Made by a program: the position numbers and the translations under genes. A stretch of DNA of 64,000 nt from Posidonia oceanica (lineage: Eukaryota; Streptophyta; Magnoliopsida; Alismatales; Posidoniaceae). Below the pieces are notes generated by a model. That model made no database searches and was not told the origin of the DNA. It saw only the letters and a program-made list of their open reading frames with translations. Where the stretch lies: positions 3,162,001 to 3,226,000 of the forward strand of contig JAZBRS010000077.1 in NCBI GenBank assembly GCA_037176725.1, written 5' to 3'. The stretch's first letter is position 1, and each line of letters begins with the position of its first letter. Shown here one piece after another: positions 21,801-35,049 of the stretch.

Positions 21801-24400
21801 CCGGAGACGGTCGGCGGACGTCGTCCGGTTGCTGCGGACGTCCTCGGTGGCTCGCGACGGTTGGAACGTCTTCAGGACGTTGCTCCGGTGCTTCTGGATT
21901 GATCAGGCGGAAGCTCTGCAGCTTGACAGGAGATCCGGCGGTTGTGGGTCGACTGTTAGCTGCCTGAGGTGAGCGGGGCGGCGTGTTGCTCTCAGGATCG
22001 AGCGGGAGCTTCAGGGAGGTAGCTGGAGGTTCGGTGGAAGGTTCTGGATGGTCGAAATGATCTTCTGGAGGCCGTAGGTGAGGTTTGCTGGCGGCGTGGA
22101 TTTCGGACAGAAATCGGTGCAGGTGTTTGTGGTGAAGCTTTCGGTCTGTGGTGGGGGAGAAGGCTGGAGGCTGGGCGGCTTAGGAAGGTGGTGTTCTGGG
22201 GACTAACCGGGCAGAGTTTGGGGAGGAGAAGCAGCCTGTGGCAAGGGGAATTTTGGAATGGGTCGGAGCTGGGTTCTGCTGGTTTTCAGCGGGGTTGGGG
22301 GGAAATGCTGGGTTCGTTCTCTGTGTGGGATGGTGGGTTAGGTTGCAGAAAGCTCGGGTGAGATTGGGGAGTGAATTTCGAGTCGTTCTGGAGGAGTTTT
22401 GGGCGCTGGTTTGTTGCAGAAGGAAGGGGTGGAAAATCTGAGTTTTTTGGTGGGTTTCAGAGGAAGAACGGTGCTCTCTCTAGCTGGGAATTGCTCTCCG
22501 GAATCCCTCCTCTCTTTTGGATCAACTCCTCTGATTTCTCCTTGAAAACGCACCCTGATTTCCCTCCTCTTCCCGCTCTAAATCCTGACCACTCCTCCTT
22601 TAGCTTTGTAGGTCTGCAACCAATGAATGCTGCGGAGAGGCGATGGCAGGTGCAAGGACGACGCTTCGGCGCACGCCTGGCTGGAGCAGGAGGTGACAGA
22701 TCGGGGCAGCGTTGCAGGAGCGCAGGCGGCGTGCTATTGTAGCATTGCAACGCGCGGGAGGAAGAGGGAGGAAGACGGACTGTAGCAGCGGGCCGGGCCA
22801 AAAGTTTGAAAAAAAAGAAGAAAAATGGTGAACGGGCTGATAAGCCCAGTAAGGAAGAAAAGGAAAATAAAAAAGAAGAAAGAAAGAAAGATGGAAAGAA
22901 AAAATAGGAGAAAATAAGATAAAAATAAATAAAAATATGGGATGACTTGGGTTGTAGGTTAGGCGTTTATCTGGATTTTTAATGACCGTTTTCAGGTTAA
23001 TTAGTGTGTTTTAGGCTTGATTAGGGCTTTAGGGTTTTATTTTGTTTTTAATTTGTTTTCCACTTGATTAAGTGTTGGTTAAATCTTTTTAAATTGCTTT
23101 TAAAATTGTGTTTTCTTGTTAAGTATTTTAGGATGTTAATTAGGATTTTTAGGATTTATTTTCGTATTGATTAGAGTGGGTTTTGGGCTTTTTAATTCTA
23201 GTCTTTTATATTTTCTTTCTTAAGTCTTTTGAACCATGTTTTTGATCCTTGTTTGTTAATTTTTCTTGGTGTTTTTTAGTTGGATTTTTCCTGATTTGAT
23301 TAAGTGTTTTAAATCTTTTAACTGTATTTTCTTTTCCTTTCTTAATTAAGTTTTATGTTATTTTTTCTTATGTTTATTAGGTTAAGTCTTTTACCTCCTT
23401 TAATTACTTGTTTCATTATTTGATTTTTAATTCTTCTTTTTAGGGTTTGTTTTTTTAATTCTTTTAGTGGGGTTTTCATTTTTGGTAGGTTCTGATTTTA
23501 TTTCAATTTTTTAGTTGATTTTACAGTATTTTGTTTTAGTTTGTTTTGCGTTTTTTGGTTTGCATGCTTGATTTTCTTTTTAGCTTGATTTAGTTAAGTT
23601 TGGGTTTTTAATTATTTATTTTAATGTTTTTTGATTGTTTTTCTTGGAATTCTGGTTTGTTTCTTTTAGGTTTTGGGGTTTTGCAGATTTTTAAGGATTT
23701 TCAAGGATTTTTGCAAAAGAAAGAAGGAGAAAAGAAAAAGAAGAAGAAAAAAGGGAAAAAAGGAGGATAAAAGGGGAAAGAGATAGGTTTGAGGGAAAAG
23801 ATTTTTTAAAATTCAAGGAAAATGGTAAAAATAAAATAAAAATAGGAATAAGATGGAGAAGGGGTAGGAGTACAAAGGGGGCCCGCAGCCAAGCCAGAAA
23901 GAGGGCGAGAAGGGGATGAAAAGAGAGACGATAATTAGGAGAGAGAGAGGAGAGAGAAAACGATAATCCCGGAGAGAGAAAACAATAATCCAGGCAAAAG
24001 GGGGTCTTAGGAGTCTCGGAAAGGGGTGAAATTTGGCGAGTGCGGGGTCTAGGATTTCTAGTTCTGGTCCTGGAGTTTTGGTTTGGTTTTGAAGAAGTTT
24101 TGGAGGGGTTTTGAGGTGTAGAAAAAGGGTATTTTTGTCTAAGTTTCCTAGGGTTTTTGGGAAGGGTCTGGTTTGAGATTTTGCAGGCTTTTTGGTGGGT
24201 TTGCTAAGTCATCAGGGGTGAGTTTTCCTATGGATTTTGGTGGGTTTTCGGATTCGGGAAAGGGGGGTAATCCTAGGTTGAGTTTGGACTTGTTTTGAGG
24301 GGAAAGAAGGAGAGGAAGGTGTGGATTTGGGTCTGGGTTCGGGTCCAGCAGCCACCGGAAGGCTCCAAACGATTCAGCCTGTCAAAATGGGGTGTCTACA
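18824..24400 (-). repeat. Element A 5' LTR (5577 bp)
   Basis: It duplicates 1395-7029, with TGTAG and CTACA ends and the PBS adjacent, so it is the 5' LTR and would drive transcription toward lower coordinates. The TATA-like motif has changed to CATATGGGG here (about 19448-19457), while the 3' LTR keeps CATATAGGG. Confidence 0.95.
19660..20320. repeat. LTR tandem array of ~29-30 bp subunits (A 5' LTR)
   Basis: Same three subunit types as 2230-2955 but 58 bp shorter, equal to a net loss or gain of two subunits. Outside this array I saw no length difference between the LTRs. Confidence 0.85.
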
Positions 24401-24405
24401 CCCGA
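24401..24405. other. Target-site duplication of Element A, right copy (CCCGA)
   Basis: It directly follows the LTR terminus CTACA and equals 1390-1394. Confidence 0.95.
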
Positions 24406-24728
24406 AGTAGATTACCTTACTAGGACACACTAGTTAGGTGAGGGGGGCATACTAGAAAGCATGCATATCATTCATGCCATTTAACTAACTCATTTGCATT
24501 CATCTTTTTAGTTTCTAACCCTAATTTCCTTCTGTTGTGTCAGCGTGATCGGTAAAGCGAGTCTCCCTTTGCCAGAGCTCGAGTACCGACCCTCGTCGAC
24601 GCTCCTGTTGCGACTTTATTCGCGACCATTTCCTTTCTGAGCTATCCGCCTTTGCGAAGATAGCTCCTCTTAGGAATCACCGCTTGAATACTCGTCGCAG
24701 CCCTATTCTCACGCGATCTAGGTCAGCA
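24406..24728 (+). other. Element B leader, second part
   Basis: It continues the leader after Element A and ends at the conserved gag ATG. The segment AGTAGATTACCTTACTAGG and what follows match the A leader in reverse. No gene seen. Confidence 0.7.
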
Positions 24729-27700
24729 ATGGCCCAGTACGTTAGTGAGCCTCTCTTCACTCCTGTCACGGAGGGTGTTTCCATTCCGGCCCCTCCGGTT
24801 GCTCCTTCTGTCCCCCTTGTTCCCCCTCCGACGCCAGGGTTTCCTCCCCTGACATCTCTAGGTTCTCAGTACGTCCCGGGACAGTGGCAAGCATCTCTTC
24901 CTCTAGATCCGGTCGCCGAATCTATCTTGACGACCGTTACTCGCGTTTCGGAGACGCCACTGCCCCCTCCATCCCAGGGATACGTCGCTTTCGACATCCC
25001 TTCCACTGTCGCTGCGACCTTTGCTGTAGAATCCTTTCCTCCTGGACAATCTGTCTGTGCCACTTGTTTCTCAGCCTTCGCTGGCACTGCACTTCAGCGT
25101 CCCCACTGGCGAGATGCCCAAGGCGCAGTACCAGCACCTGATGGAGCTCGCCCAGAAACTGCAGGGCATGGCTCTATCAGTTCGTCCTTCTTCTATTCCT
25201 GTCGTTCCTGAGGTTCCTCTGAGGCCAGTTCCTGCATTCCATGCATCGACCTCCACACCTCCGCCTCGACCATCGTCTCAACTGCTCACGGTTCCGACGA
25301 TAGGGGCCCGTTTACCGCCTCCTGCTGCACAACACTTAGCACAGCATGCTCCACTTCCCCCTGGTGGTCAGTCCTTTGGAAAGGCTGGAGCCCAGTACCT
25401 CACTGGCTCGCTGTCTGGCACTCCGCCTGTACAGCAACTGGTGCTCCGTCATCCTACCCCTATCACAGCACAGCACGGCATCTACTCTTCTCCTCTGCAT
25501 CAGGTCCAGCATCCTGCATACACTCCTGCATACACAGTCCCCCAGCACGGATACGCCGGCTATCCCGTTGCTCCACCAGGCGACGCTATGGTAGATCTGG
25601 AGGAGCACTTAGGTGCGACCCATTCAGCGTATGTGCTCGCTACCCCTGCTGATCCCTCTCCTACAGCAGCAATCCCAAACCCCATCAATAACCAGATGGA
25701 CGTCTTGGAGAAGGCACTACGACTAATGCAGGGTACTGAGCACCAGACCTACCAATTCCGGGACCTCTGCTGCTTTCCAGAGGCGGTACTCCCTCCGAAG
25801 TTCAAGATCCCAGACTTCGAGAAGTATAATGGTAGGGGCTGCCCCGTAGCACACTTGAAGGCGTATTGCGGTGATCTCGCTCAGCTTCAGGCTGACGAGA
25901 GGTTGCTGATCCGTTTGTTCCAGAAGAGTTTGACCGGACCGGCACTCAAGTGGTTTACGTCGCTTGACATGTCAGCCATCAAGACTTGGAATGACCTCAG
26001 TCAGGCGTTCCTGGAACAATACTCCTTCAACCTCGATCTGGTCCCAAAGAGGGCGGACTTGATCGCAATCAAGCAGAATTCTGGCGAGCCGTTCGAGGAG
26101 TACGTCGACCGCTGGCATGCCCTTGCCTCTCAGGTTCGAGATAGACCTTCTGACGAGGAGTCTATCGAGATCGTTATCAAAGGGGCGCAGCCGTCTCTTG
26201 GAGCTCTGCTTAGCATCCAACCAGTCACTACTTTTGCGGCACTCATCAGAGCTGGAGCGCGCGTGGAGAGTTCTTTGCGGAGTGGCAACTTCCCAGCTCT
26301 CTCTACATTCGCTAAGCAGGCAGTGATCAGCAGTAACAGTGCCAACAGCAGCGCCTCCAACAACAACAGCGGCAGTAGCAACAACCGCCCAAAGAGGAAG
26401 GACTCGCCGAAAACCGCTGTTGCATTCGTCGACTCTCCTGTTGTGCCTGTTCGCTTGCCATCCCGGCCTGCCCCAGCTCAGATGGTGTACGCTCCTACAC
26501 CTAGGAATCCACACACACCACACATCACAACCACCGCTAGACCGGTCTATCCTGCCACACCGGTTCAGCAAGGCTCATACCAGAGGCAAAGAAGGCCACC
26601 CATTGAGAAGCGGAGATTCGCCCCACTGGTGGAACCGCTCACGGTCATCTTGCCAAAGGTTGCATCACTCCTGAAGTTCCCAGAGGTTCGTCCGCCGCCA
26701 AGTCCTCTGCCGCTTTGGTTTAGGCCGGACCTCTTCTGCAATTTCCATCGAAGCGCCGGGCATTCAACAGACAATTGCTTCTCCCTGCGGAACGCTATTC
26801 AGGACTTGATCGAATCAGGAACGATTGTGATCGACACGCACGAGGCATCCACTCAAGCACACACTCATGCATCTGCACACTCAGCTGTTCCCGCTCATTC
26901 TGGCATCATCCACCAACCCTTACCGGAGCACTCTTATCCGGGAGGGGCGAGAACCTCAGGCATCCATTCTGTCTTTCCTTCTGGGCCTGCTACCTCTATG
27001 GTAGACCCTTCTGATCTCATCTCTAACATCTCTGAGCCTTTCCCAGTCAGTCTCTATCTCGCGGCAGTTGCCGGCTCCGAGTCGGGAATTCACTTGATCC
27101 GACCGCGTGCCAGGCCGGAGCGCCCTCTCGCGCCTCCCACCGTGCTTCCCCAGGCTCAATCCCCTGTGCACCTTCTAGCTAGGGCCTAGCTTAGTTCCCC
27201 CATCCACCTCTTAGGGCGACCTCAGCTACACCTTCTAGGCAGACCTCAACCTACCCCAGCCTTCCCACCCCAACAACCATACCCTCTAGAGAGACCTCAG
27301 TACCCCGTAGGTCCACCTGTAACCTCTCCTGTGCTCGCAGCACGTGCTCCAATGGTTATTGACTTAACCTTGGACACCCATCGCGTCCCTTACAGCTACG
27401 CCACAGAGATGTGCGCGGAAGTAACGTGATCGGGGAGGGTTTACAGGCCCCCAACACCGGCAATTAGGCCAACTCACCCTAGACCTGTTATCCCCCCACC
27501 CTCTAGCCAACCCATAGCAGATCTGACCTCGAGCCAGCCTGTAGCTAGCCAAATCCCTGCCCAACCTATAGTAACCCAGCTTCCTGCCACTACCCCCTTA
27601 GAGTCTGCCAGAACTACCCCTCCCCTTGCCAAAAAGAGCCAACCTGAGGCAGACTTGACCTCCCAACTTAAGAAGGTCAAAGCCGACATTTCTATCTGGG

Positions 27701-30087
27701 ACTTGATCCACACCTCTGCCGAACACCGCGAGGCTTTTCTTCGCGTGTTCCAGGCTGCCCGTGTGTCCCAGTCCATTGAGCCTTCAACCTTGGAGAGCAT
27801 GGTTGGGTTGATTGCGGAGCCCCAGGTCATCTCTTTTACGAGTGATGAGCTGCCTCCGGCGGGGATTAATCACAACCAGCCCCTATTCGTCACGGTGCAG
27901 TTCAAAAACTTTCGCATTCCCCTAACACTGGTTGATAATGGGTTAGGCCTTAACGTCTGCCCCTTGCGTACTGCAACTAAGCTCGGATTCAAAGCCAAGG
28001 ACATCACGCCAGCCGTAAAGGGAATGACAGCTTTTGACAACACTCACCATGATGCTCTAGGAATCCTGATTATCCCTCTTGCTATTGGCCCGATTGTCTT
28101 CGACGTAGAATTCTATGTCGTCGACTTGAAGCCGAACTTCAATCTTCTACTTGGGCGCCCTTGGCTCCACAAGCATCAGGTCCTTCCTTCGACCCTCCAT
28201 CAAATGATAAAGTACCGTCGCGGCGATGATGTCATTGTCGTCATGGCGGAGAACTTTGAGAAGGAGCGGATCGAAGCAGTCTCCCCCGTGTCTTCGCAAT
28301 CTATCCCGTTTGACCCCGAGACTTCTGAAGCCCTATATCGCGTTAATCGGTGTGAGCCGGTTAACTTCATTCCTAATCTTGAACGTGTCAACTCCTTGAC
28401 CATTCACAGCAACCCCTTTCGAATGGTCGAGAATGTATGTCACAGGTGGGGTTACATAAAGGGTACGTCGCTCGGGCGTCACGGCTAGGGGATCGCAGAG
28501 CCGATCGTAGCAGTGGAGCGAAGGAAATCTGAAGGCCTCGGCTACGAACCCAAGCCCAACGAAGATCACTGCTTTCAGCTCAACAATCCAGAATCAGCCA
28601 TTCCCAGAGACCTCACTAACTTTACCAGTGCAGGAACCCTGGGATCGACCGACGATCAAGACACGGCACCGACAGAGGATTGGGTGTGTGTTGAGGACTA
28701 CTACTCGGATGAGGAGCAGTCTGGCACAACAGAGGCAGTCCCAACCGGCACAGCAGAAACAGTGATCAGAGCAGAGGCCACACAGTCAATCAATTCAGCT
28801 CTTCCTCTGGCAGAAACAGCAGGCAGCTCAGCAGGCCCTGTGGCAGAACTAGCAAGCTCTCACTCTTTCACAGCCACATCTACATCACTAGAACAGACAG
28901 CAGCAGTGCAGGAGTCAGAGACACTCCTTCTGGCGAGATCAAGCATGCTACCAGCGGTCACAGCAACATCAGTGCCACTGTCCCCCTCTCTGGAGGGGTA
29001 GTCAATCAATACAGTCAGCAGCGCGGCTCAGCCCGCTTCAGCACCCACATCCCCAGGAATGCAGCAGGCGCAGTCCGCTTCGCATCCTCCTGACAACCAG
29101 CAGCAGCTCTCATGGCAAGACCCCATGACGTCAGAGGCTGCACTCTCTCAGTTATGACTCGATACAAAAGGCCAACTGAGCACTACACTCTCTGGGCCCT
29201 TGAGCCCTCAGAAGAGCGTCTATGCTTACTCTTCACCTGCAATAGTGACCCTGGCAGCTTATCCATCTGTGGCACCGCTGACATGTCTATTTGGGCCTTC
29301 TACATCTGAGTCGCCGCCATCGGACGCGCCCGCGAACCAGATCATGCAGATTCCAAGGGCAGCAATCCGTCTTGCAGCCGGGCCAGTGCCGCAGGCCCCC
29401 GGCGCCTACTACGTCGACTCGCCCTCGGACGAGGAAGAAGGAGTGGCGATAGAAGTCCAGGTCGATTCTTGGATGTCTGACTTAGAGCTACTTTATCAAG
29501 AACAAATCAAGTCGATAGCAGAAGACCTGGCAGAGCATCAAGCCGCAGAAAGGAAAGGGAAAGCCGTGGTCACGGACCCTCCTCTGCAAGAAGACCATGC
29601 CTCTATCATGGTCCTGGAAGAAGACTCAGCAGTGCCGGACTCCCCTAGACCGGATGAGCTCATTACTCTCCAATCAGAAGGCGGGTCTAGGTGGTTTGTG
29701 CAACCCATGCCTCATTTGAGCAGCATAGCGAGCGGCAATGCCCAGATCAACCGCCAGTCCGGCATACCCTCCACAAGCACACTGGAAGACCCAGAGGAGG
29801 AAGCATCAGCAGTGCAAGCAGCAGCAGTAACAGAGCAGAAAGCAGAATTAGTAACAGAGCTGCCAGCAACCTCAGCAGCAGAACAGTCAGCAGCATCAAC
29901 AGCAGAATCGGCAAGGCCCTCAGCAGAATTAGTCAGGCCAAAGCAAGTAGTAGAAAGAAATTACTGGGATAGAGGTCGCGCACCGAGGCTACAAGAACAC
30001 TCGAGTAAGCGTGACCATCCTGAAGCGTCACCAGGGCCAAGCAGCGGAACACATGCACTCTTTCGACATCACAAGCCCTTCCTTTGA
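24729..30087 (+). pseudogene. gag-pro: Gag-protease of Element B, broken by one frameshift and five stops
   Basis: Homologous throughout to the A gag-pro. The frame shifts near 25050, after the Pro-rich N-terminus. In the frame that follows, stops lie at 27187 (TAG), 27427 (TGA), 28486 (TAG), 28999 (TAG) and 29155 (TGA). The Gag core is at about 25745-26290 and the knuckle-like motif CNFHRSAGHSTDNC at about 26739-26780. The protease active site LVDNGLGLNV is near 27928, where A has DNGSG, so the Ser beside the catalytic Asp is replaced by Leu. LLLGRPW is near 28150. Where A can be aligned, the stops at 27427, 28486 and 28999 face Arg or Gln codons, as expected from C-to-T change. Confidence 0.92.
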
Positions 30088-33000
30088 GAAAGAGATCCTC
30101 TCGGAACTTATTGCTTATGGAGAGGAGGATGATGCGAGCATGGATGAGACTGATGAATCATTGCCCGAGTTCCGGCCCTATGACGACGACCCAGAAGGCC
30201 CCAACCTCCATGTTGAAGAAGAAACGGAGGTTGTCAACATTGGCACAACTGAGGAAGTCAGAGAAGTTCGTATCAGTGCACAGCTGTCCACCCAGGCTCG
30301 AACAAAGTTCATTGCATTCTTGAAAGAGTATGCGGATGTCTTCGCCTGGAGTTATGAAGATATGGTCGGCCTTGACATAGAGGTAGTGGTGCACAATCTG
30401 CCCTTAAACTCGGATGCCAAGCCAGTGAAGCAGAAACTAAGAAGATGGCGACCGCAGTGGCTGCTCATGATCAAAGAAGAAATAATGAAGCAGCTCAGGG
30501 TCAACTTTCTGGAGGTCGTTCTTTATCCTGAATGGCTGGCAAACATTGTACCTGTTCCCAAGAAAGATGGCCGAATCCGGATCTGCATCGACTACAGGGA
30601 CCTAAACAAGGCGAGTCCCAAGGACGACTTTCCATTGCCTCACATTGACGTCCTAGTCGACAATACAGTAGGCCACAAGATGCTCTCCTTCATGGACGGC
30701 TTTTCTGGATACAATCAAATCAAAATGGCAGAAGAAGACATGGAAAAGACTTCATTCATCACCCCTTGGGGAGTCTTCTGCTACCAAGTCATGCCGTTCG
30801 GCCTGAAGAATGCTGGTGCGACCTATCAGAGGGCCATGACTACGCTGTTCCACGACCTCATGCACCAAGAAGTGGAGGTCTACGTAGACGACATGATTGC
30901 TAAAACCAAAGAGCCTGAAGATCATCTTGCCTGTTTAAAAAAGCTCTTTGACCGTCTACGGAAATACAAGTTGCGCCTGAATCCCAAGAAGTGCGTATTC
31001 GGGGTGTCTTCTGACAAATTGCTCGGCTACATTGTTAGCCAAAGGGGGATTGAGGTGGACCCGTTGAAAGCACAAGCCATCGTGGACATGCCACCCCCTA
31101 GAACTGAAAAAGAAGTCAGAAGTCTGCTTGGGCGTTTACAATATATCAGTCGCTTTATTGCACAGCTTACGCCCATCTGCGAGCCCATATTCAAGCTCTT
31201 GAAGAAGAATGCGCAGATTCACTAGAGCGAGGACTATCAGGCTGCATTTGCCAAGATCAAGCAGTTGTTGATCAAGCCTCCCGTCTTGGTCCCGCCTACA
31301 CCAGGGAGACCTTTGCTTCTCTACCTTTCTACCACGCAGCATTCCATGGGCGCCGTCTTGGGCCAACATGACGAATCTGGTAGAAGGGAGCGCGCCATCT
31401 ATTACCTGAGCAAGAAATTTAACGAATGTGAAGCCAGGTACAGTACACTAGAGAAGACCTGTTTGTCCCTTGTCTGGGCTGCACAGAAACTAAGGCACCA
31501 CATGATGGCATACCCAGTACAGCTCTTATGCCGGCATGATCCTATCAAGTTCCTTTTCCAAAAGCCGGCCATGGTAGGCAGATGTGCAAAGTGGCAGGTG
31601 TTATTGTCTCAGTACGACATCACCTTTGTCACACAGAAATCCATGAAGGGTCAGGCCATGGCAGACCATCTTGCTGACCTTCCTCTACCTGAATACCAAC
31701 CCCTCCAGACACAGTTCCCTGATGAAGACATTCTCTTTGCAATGGAGGACTCTGAGCAGAAAAATCCTGAAAAACAAGAGGAATGGCGGCTCTATTTTGA
31801 TGGTGCAGTCAACAAAAAGGGCCGAGGCGTAGGCGCAGTACTGACCACGCCCCAAGGACAGATGATTCCCTTCGCGAGGAAGCTGACTTTCACCTACACA
31901 AACAATGAAGCGGAGTATGAAGCATGCATCCTAGGGTTGAAAGTCGCCCTCGAACATGAGGCACAGAAGCTGCATGTGCACAGCGATGCCATGCTGGTAA
32001 TTTCTCAAGTGAACGGCAACTGGAGGACAAAAGATCCCAAGCTTGTGCCGTATCACGAACACCTGTTGAGGCTGATGGAGGAATTTGAGAGCATCCGCTT
32101 CACATACATGAACAGAGCCAAGAACACGTACACAGACGCATTGGCAACTTTGGCATCCTGGCTCACTATATCTGAAGACGGTGCAGTGGATGTATCCGTT
32201 ACTCGCATTGAGCAGCCTGCATATTGCCTGAACATAGAAGAGGCGGATCCAGCAGAGGAGCAACCCTGGTATCAAGATGTAAAATCTTTCCTGGAGTCTG
32301 GCAGCTTTCCTCCTGATACCGCAGCAGCAGACAAGAGAACTCTGGCGCGTCTGGCATCAAAGTACGTGTTGGGGGCTCGGCAGTTGTACAGAAGGTCATA
32401 CAATCAGATGCTACTGCGCTGCCTGAACAAATCGGAGGCTGACACGCTGATGCTTCAAGTGCATGCAGGGACCTGTGGCCCGCACATGAACGGCGTCCTC
32501 CTGGCCAAGAAGATCATGCTCCAGGGATATTTCTGGCAGACCATGGAAGCCGACTGCTGCCGGTTTGTGCGTAAATGTCACAACTGCCAGATCCATGGTA
32601 ACTTCATCAAGGCCCTTCCACATCAGCTGCACAACATGTCTTCGCCATGGCCTTTCTCCACCTGGGGGATCGATGTCATCGGCGCCATCCACCCGGCTGC
32701 TTCAAATGGTCATCGCTACATTCTGGTAGTGATCGATTACTTTACCAAGTGGGTGGAAGCAGCCTCTTATAAGACAGTCACCGCTGTGGCAACAGAAAAA
32801 TTTATCAGGAACAATATCGTTGCCCAATATGGGGTCCTGCACTCAGTCATCTCTGATAAGGGCACAAACTTCATTGCCAAAAGGATCAAGGAATTCCTGC
32901 AGAGTCTTAAGATCAAGCATCATCAATCCTCACCCTATCGGCCACAGATGAACGGAGCAGTGGAGTCTGCAAACAAGAACATTGTCATAATCCAGAAGAA

Positions 33001-33508
33001 AATGGCAGAAACCCACAAGGATTGGCACGACAAGCTCCCGTACGCACTCTAGGTGTACAGGACATCAATCCGGACCTCTATAGGAGCCACCCCGTACTCT
33101 CTGGTGTACGGAATGGAAGCGGTGTTACCTGTTGAAGTAGAGATCCCCTCTCTGTGGATCCTACGAGAAGCTGGGTTGGAAGAGGCAGAATGGGTCGAAG
33201 ACCGCTGCATCCAACTGAAATTAATTGACGAGCGCAGACTGCAAGCTATGCACAACGCTCACTGCTACCAGAAGCGGATGGCCAGAGCATTCTTGAAGAA
33301 GGTCCAGCCCAGAAACTTTCAGCCAGGGGACCTTGTCTTGCGCGCCATTCATTTGCCTGATGGTCGAGGGAAATTCCAACCCAATTGGCGTGGCCCCTTT
33401 ATGGTCAAGCAGATCTTTTCGGGAGGCACTGCAACTCTTGAGGATATGGACCGGGTCGAGCAGTCTGAGCCCGTCAACCTTTGCTATCTGAAGAAGTACT
33501 ATCAGTAG
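30011..33508 (+). pseudogene. pol: Pol of Element B: RT, RNase H, archaeal-type RNase H, integrase (two stops)
   Basis: The frame is +1 relative to gag-pro and overlaps it by 77 nt. RT (about 30420-31010) has CIDYRDLNKASPKDDFPLPH, typical of Tat/Athila, and YVDD at 30881-30892. The first RNase H (about 31270-31680) has LYLSTTQHSMGAVL, lacking the usual catalytic Asp, as known for elements with two RNases H. The second (about 31780-32160) keeps YFDGA, NNEAEYEA, HSDAM and TDALA, the D-E-D-D set. Integrase has the H/H and CHNC zinc finger (32460-32600), GIDVIG, ISDKGTNF and NGAVES with exactly 35 residues between the last Asp and Glu, and a GPF-type C-terminus (NWRGPF). TAG stops at 31223 and 33050 each stand where relatives have Trp. 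Dual RNase H plus a tRNA-Arg primer places it in the Tat/Ogre lineage. Confidence 0.95.
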
Positions 33509-33549
33509 CTGAAAGCGGCCCCGTTGCAGATGCCCTCCTCCCACTTGCA

Positions 33550-33721
33550 CTTGCATTCTCTCTTTTCAAATCATCGTCGTCATCCTTTCAACTCTTGCAT
33601 TCTCTCTTTTCAAATCATCATCGTCATCCTTTCAACTCTTGCATTCTCTCTTTTCAAATCATCATCGTCATCCTTTCAACTCTTGCATCAACTCTCTTCA
33701 AAATCATCATCGTCATCCTCT
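33550..33721. repeat. 44-bp tandem repeat, about four copies
   Basis: Units begin CTTGCATTCTCTCTTTTCAA and end CGTCATCCTTTCAACT, starting at 33550, 33594, 33638 and 33682. Element A has no array here. Confidence 0.9.
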
Positions 33722-34103
33722 CAAGCATTGTATCTTTGGCCCGGTGATGAAAACCGGAAGTGCTTGCCTGCTCTGGAAAGAGTCACCCTACCTCACCTGG
33801 CACTACTCAGATGTCTTAGCTAGTGAGGGAGCCACCACCAACGAGGACAGGCGAATTGCCTAATCTCGTAAGGACATACACCTCTGAGGGAGAAAAGATG
33901 TTAGGATGTGAGTCTAAAAAAAAAAAGTAAGAGTAGACATCTAGGTTTGGGCACATCCAAGGAACAGAAGACGAAGACAGAAGCCGACCCTAGAGATAGG
34001 GGTGTGCAGTCTAACCCTGCTCCTTCTACCCATCACACAGCAGACCCAAAGCCTAGATCCATTACATTTCAAACACCCTCCTTTCGCCACCAAAATGGGG
34101 ATA

Positions 34104-34258
34104 GCAAAAGCCTAAAAAAAAAAAAGAGAGAAAAGCAAAACAACAAGCAAAAAAAAAAGAGAGATAGAACAAAAACCCAAAAAAAAGGGGGAAAAAAGCA
34201 AGCAAAGCAAAAAAAAAAAAACAACAAAAAGAAAAAGAAGAAGAAAAAGGAAAATGCA
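34104..34258 (+). other. A-rich tract in the Element B spacer
   Basis: Runs of A broken by GAG, CAAC and GGGG. Element A has the matching tract (complement at 11588-11752), so it is an old part of the family, not a poly(A) tail of an insertion. No flanking duplication was found. Confidence 0.6.
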
Positions 34259-35049
34259 ACCCGAAAAACACAGGCACCATTATCCCCCATGCTTCACTAG
34301 AGATCCCCAGCATGTCGAGCTTAAAAGAATCTACCACATCCCTTCAAGAGCGAACACTCACCCTCTCCTGGCTAGGGGCAGAGAAAGACTGCATACCTAT
34401 GAGGGAGAAATCAAAAAAAAAAAAAAAAAAGAGAGAGCTGAAAGAATAGGTGTAGGTCCTGAGAGTTTGGCCAATAGCCTGTCCTCACCACACCACCACC
34501 TGTACAATGCCAACACCTGTTCCGGAGCGCCACCAGCAAGCCAAGAGTCTAGGTAGGGCCCAGTGAGTCAGGGACCACTCCCTTCCTTTGCAACAGGCAC
34601 CAAAGCACTCCGTATGCTGAGGGCATCCAAGCATACTCATCCATCCAAGCATACTACTCATCTTCATAAGCATATCACCTGCATCATGCATACATGCATC
34701 TTCTTCTATCATTCCTTTCCTATCAATTTCTCCCGCTCTGCAAGGCGCTTCGGCCCTGAGACAGTACTCCTCCCCAGCAGAGCACATTGACGCCACTCGA
34801 GCTGCGCTGGTCCAGATCTCCTGCCGGCCCTCGCCCCCGTGTCTGCAAGACTGCTGCAGAATCCCCCTGCTCATCAGTGCTTAATTGCTATGTTCTATTA
34901 TCACCTTGCTAGATTGCATATGGAACTACATTTTCAGTCTCAGCTTCTGCTTGTTGTCAATGATTACATACCTGTGAGATCTGATTGTTTATTGATAGCA
35001 GGTACCTTCAAGCTTCGCAACTATCAGCCTGTCTTCTGCAACCAGTGTA

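Larger units (their letters stand above)
1395..24400 (-). mobile_element. Element A: complete 23-kb non-autonomous Tat/Ogre retrotransposon lacking pol
   Basis: Two long LTRs (5635 and 5577 bp) flank an 11.8-kb internal region, all bounded by CCCGA target duplications. On the minus strand the order is 5' LTR 24400-18824, PBS 18822-18805, leader, gag-protease, a fused remnant of the integrase end, spacer, mobile-domain ORF, hairpin, two tandem arrays, PPT and 3' LTR. RT, both RNases H and integrase are missing (about 3.5 kb relative to B). The two LTRs show ten differences over the first 850 bp or so that I compared by eye. The insertion is therefore fairly recent, and younger than B, which it interrupts. 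Confidence 0.95.
33509..35049 (+). other. Spacer after pol in Element B
   Basis: Non-coding. It contains the 44-bp array (33550-33721), a block matching A 11950-12030 in reverse (33740-33860), an A-rich tract (34104-34258) and a second A run near 34410. The rest, to the mobile-domain ORF, shows no supported gene. Confidence 0.6.

Noticed and set aside
34104..34258. A-rich tract as the tail of a retroposed insertion in B
   Set aside because: Element A has the matching tract at the homologous place, so it belongs to the family. No target duplication flanks it.
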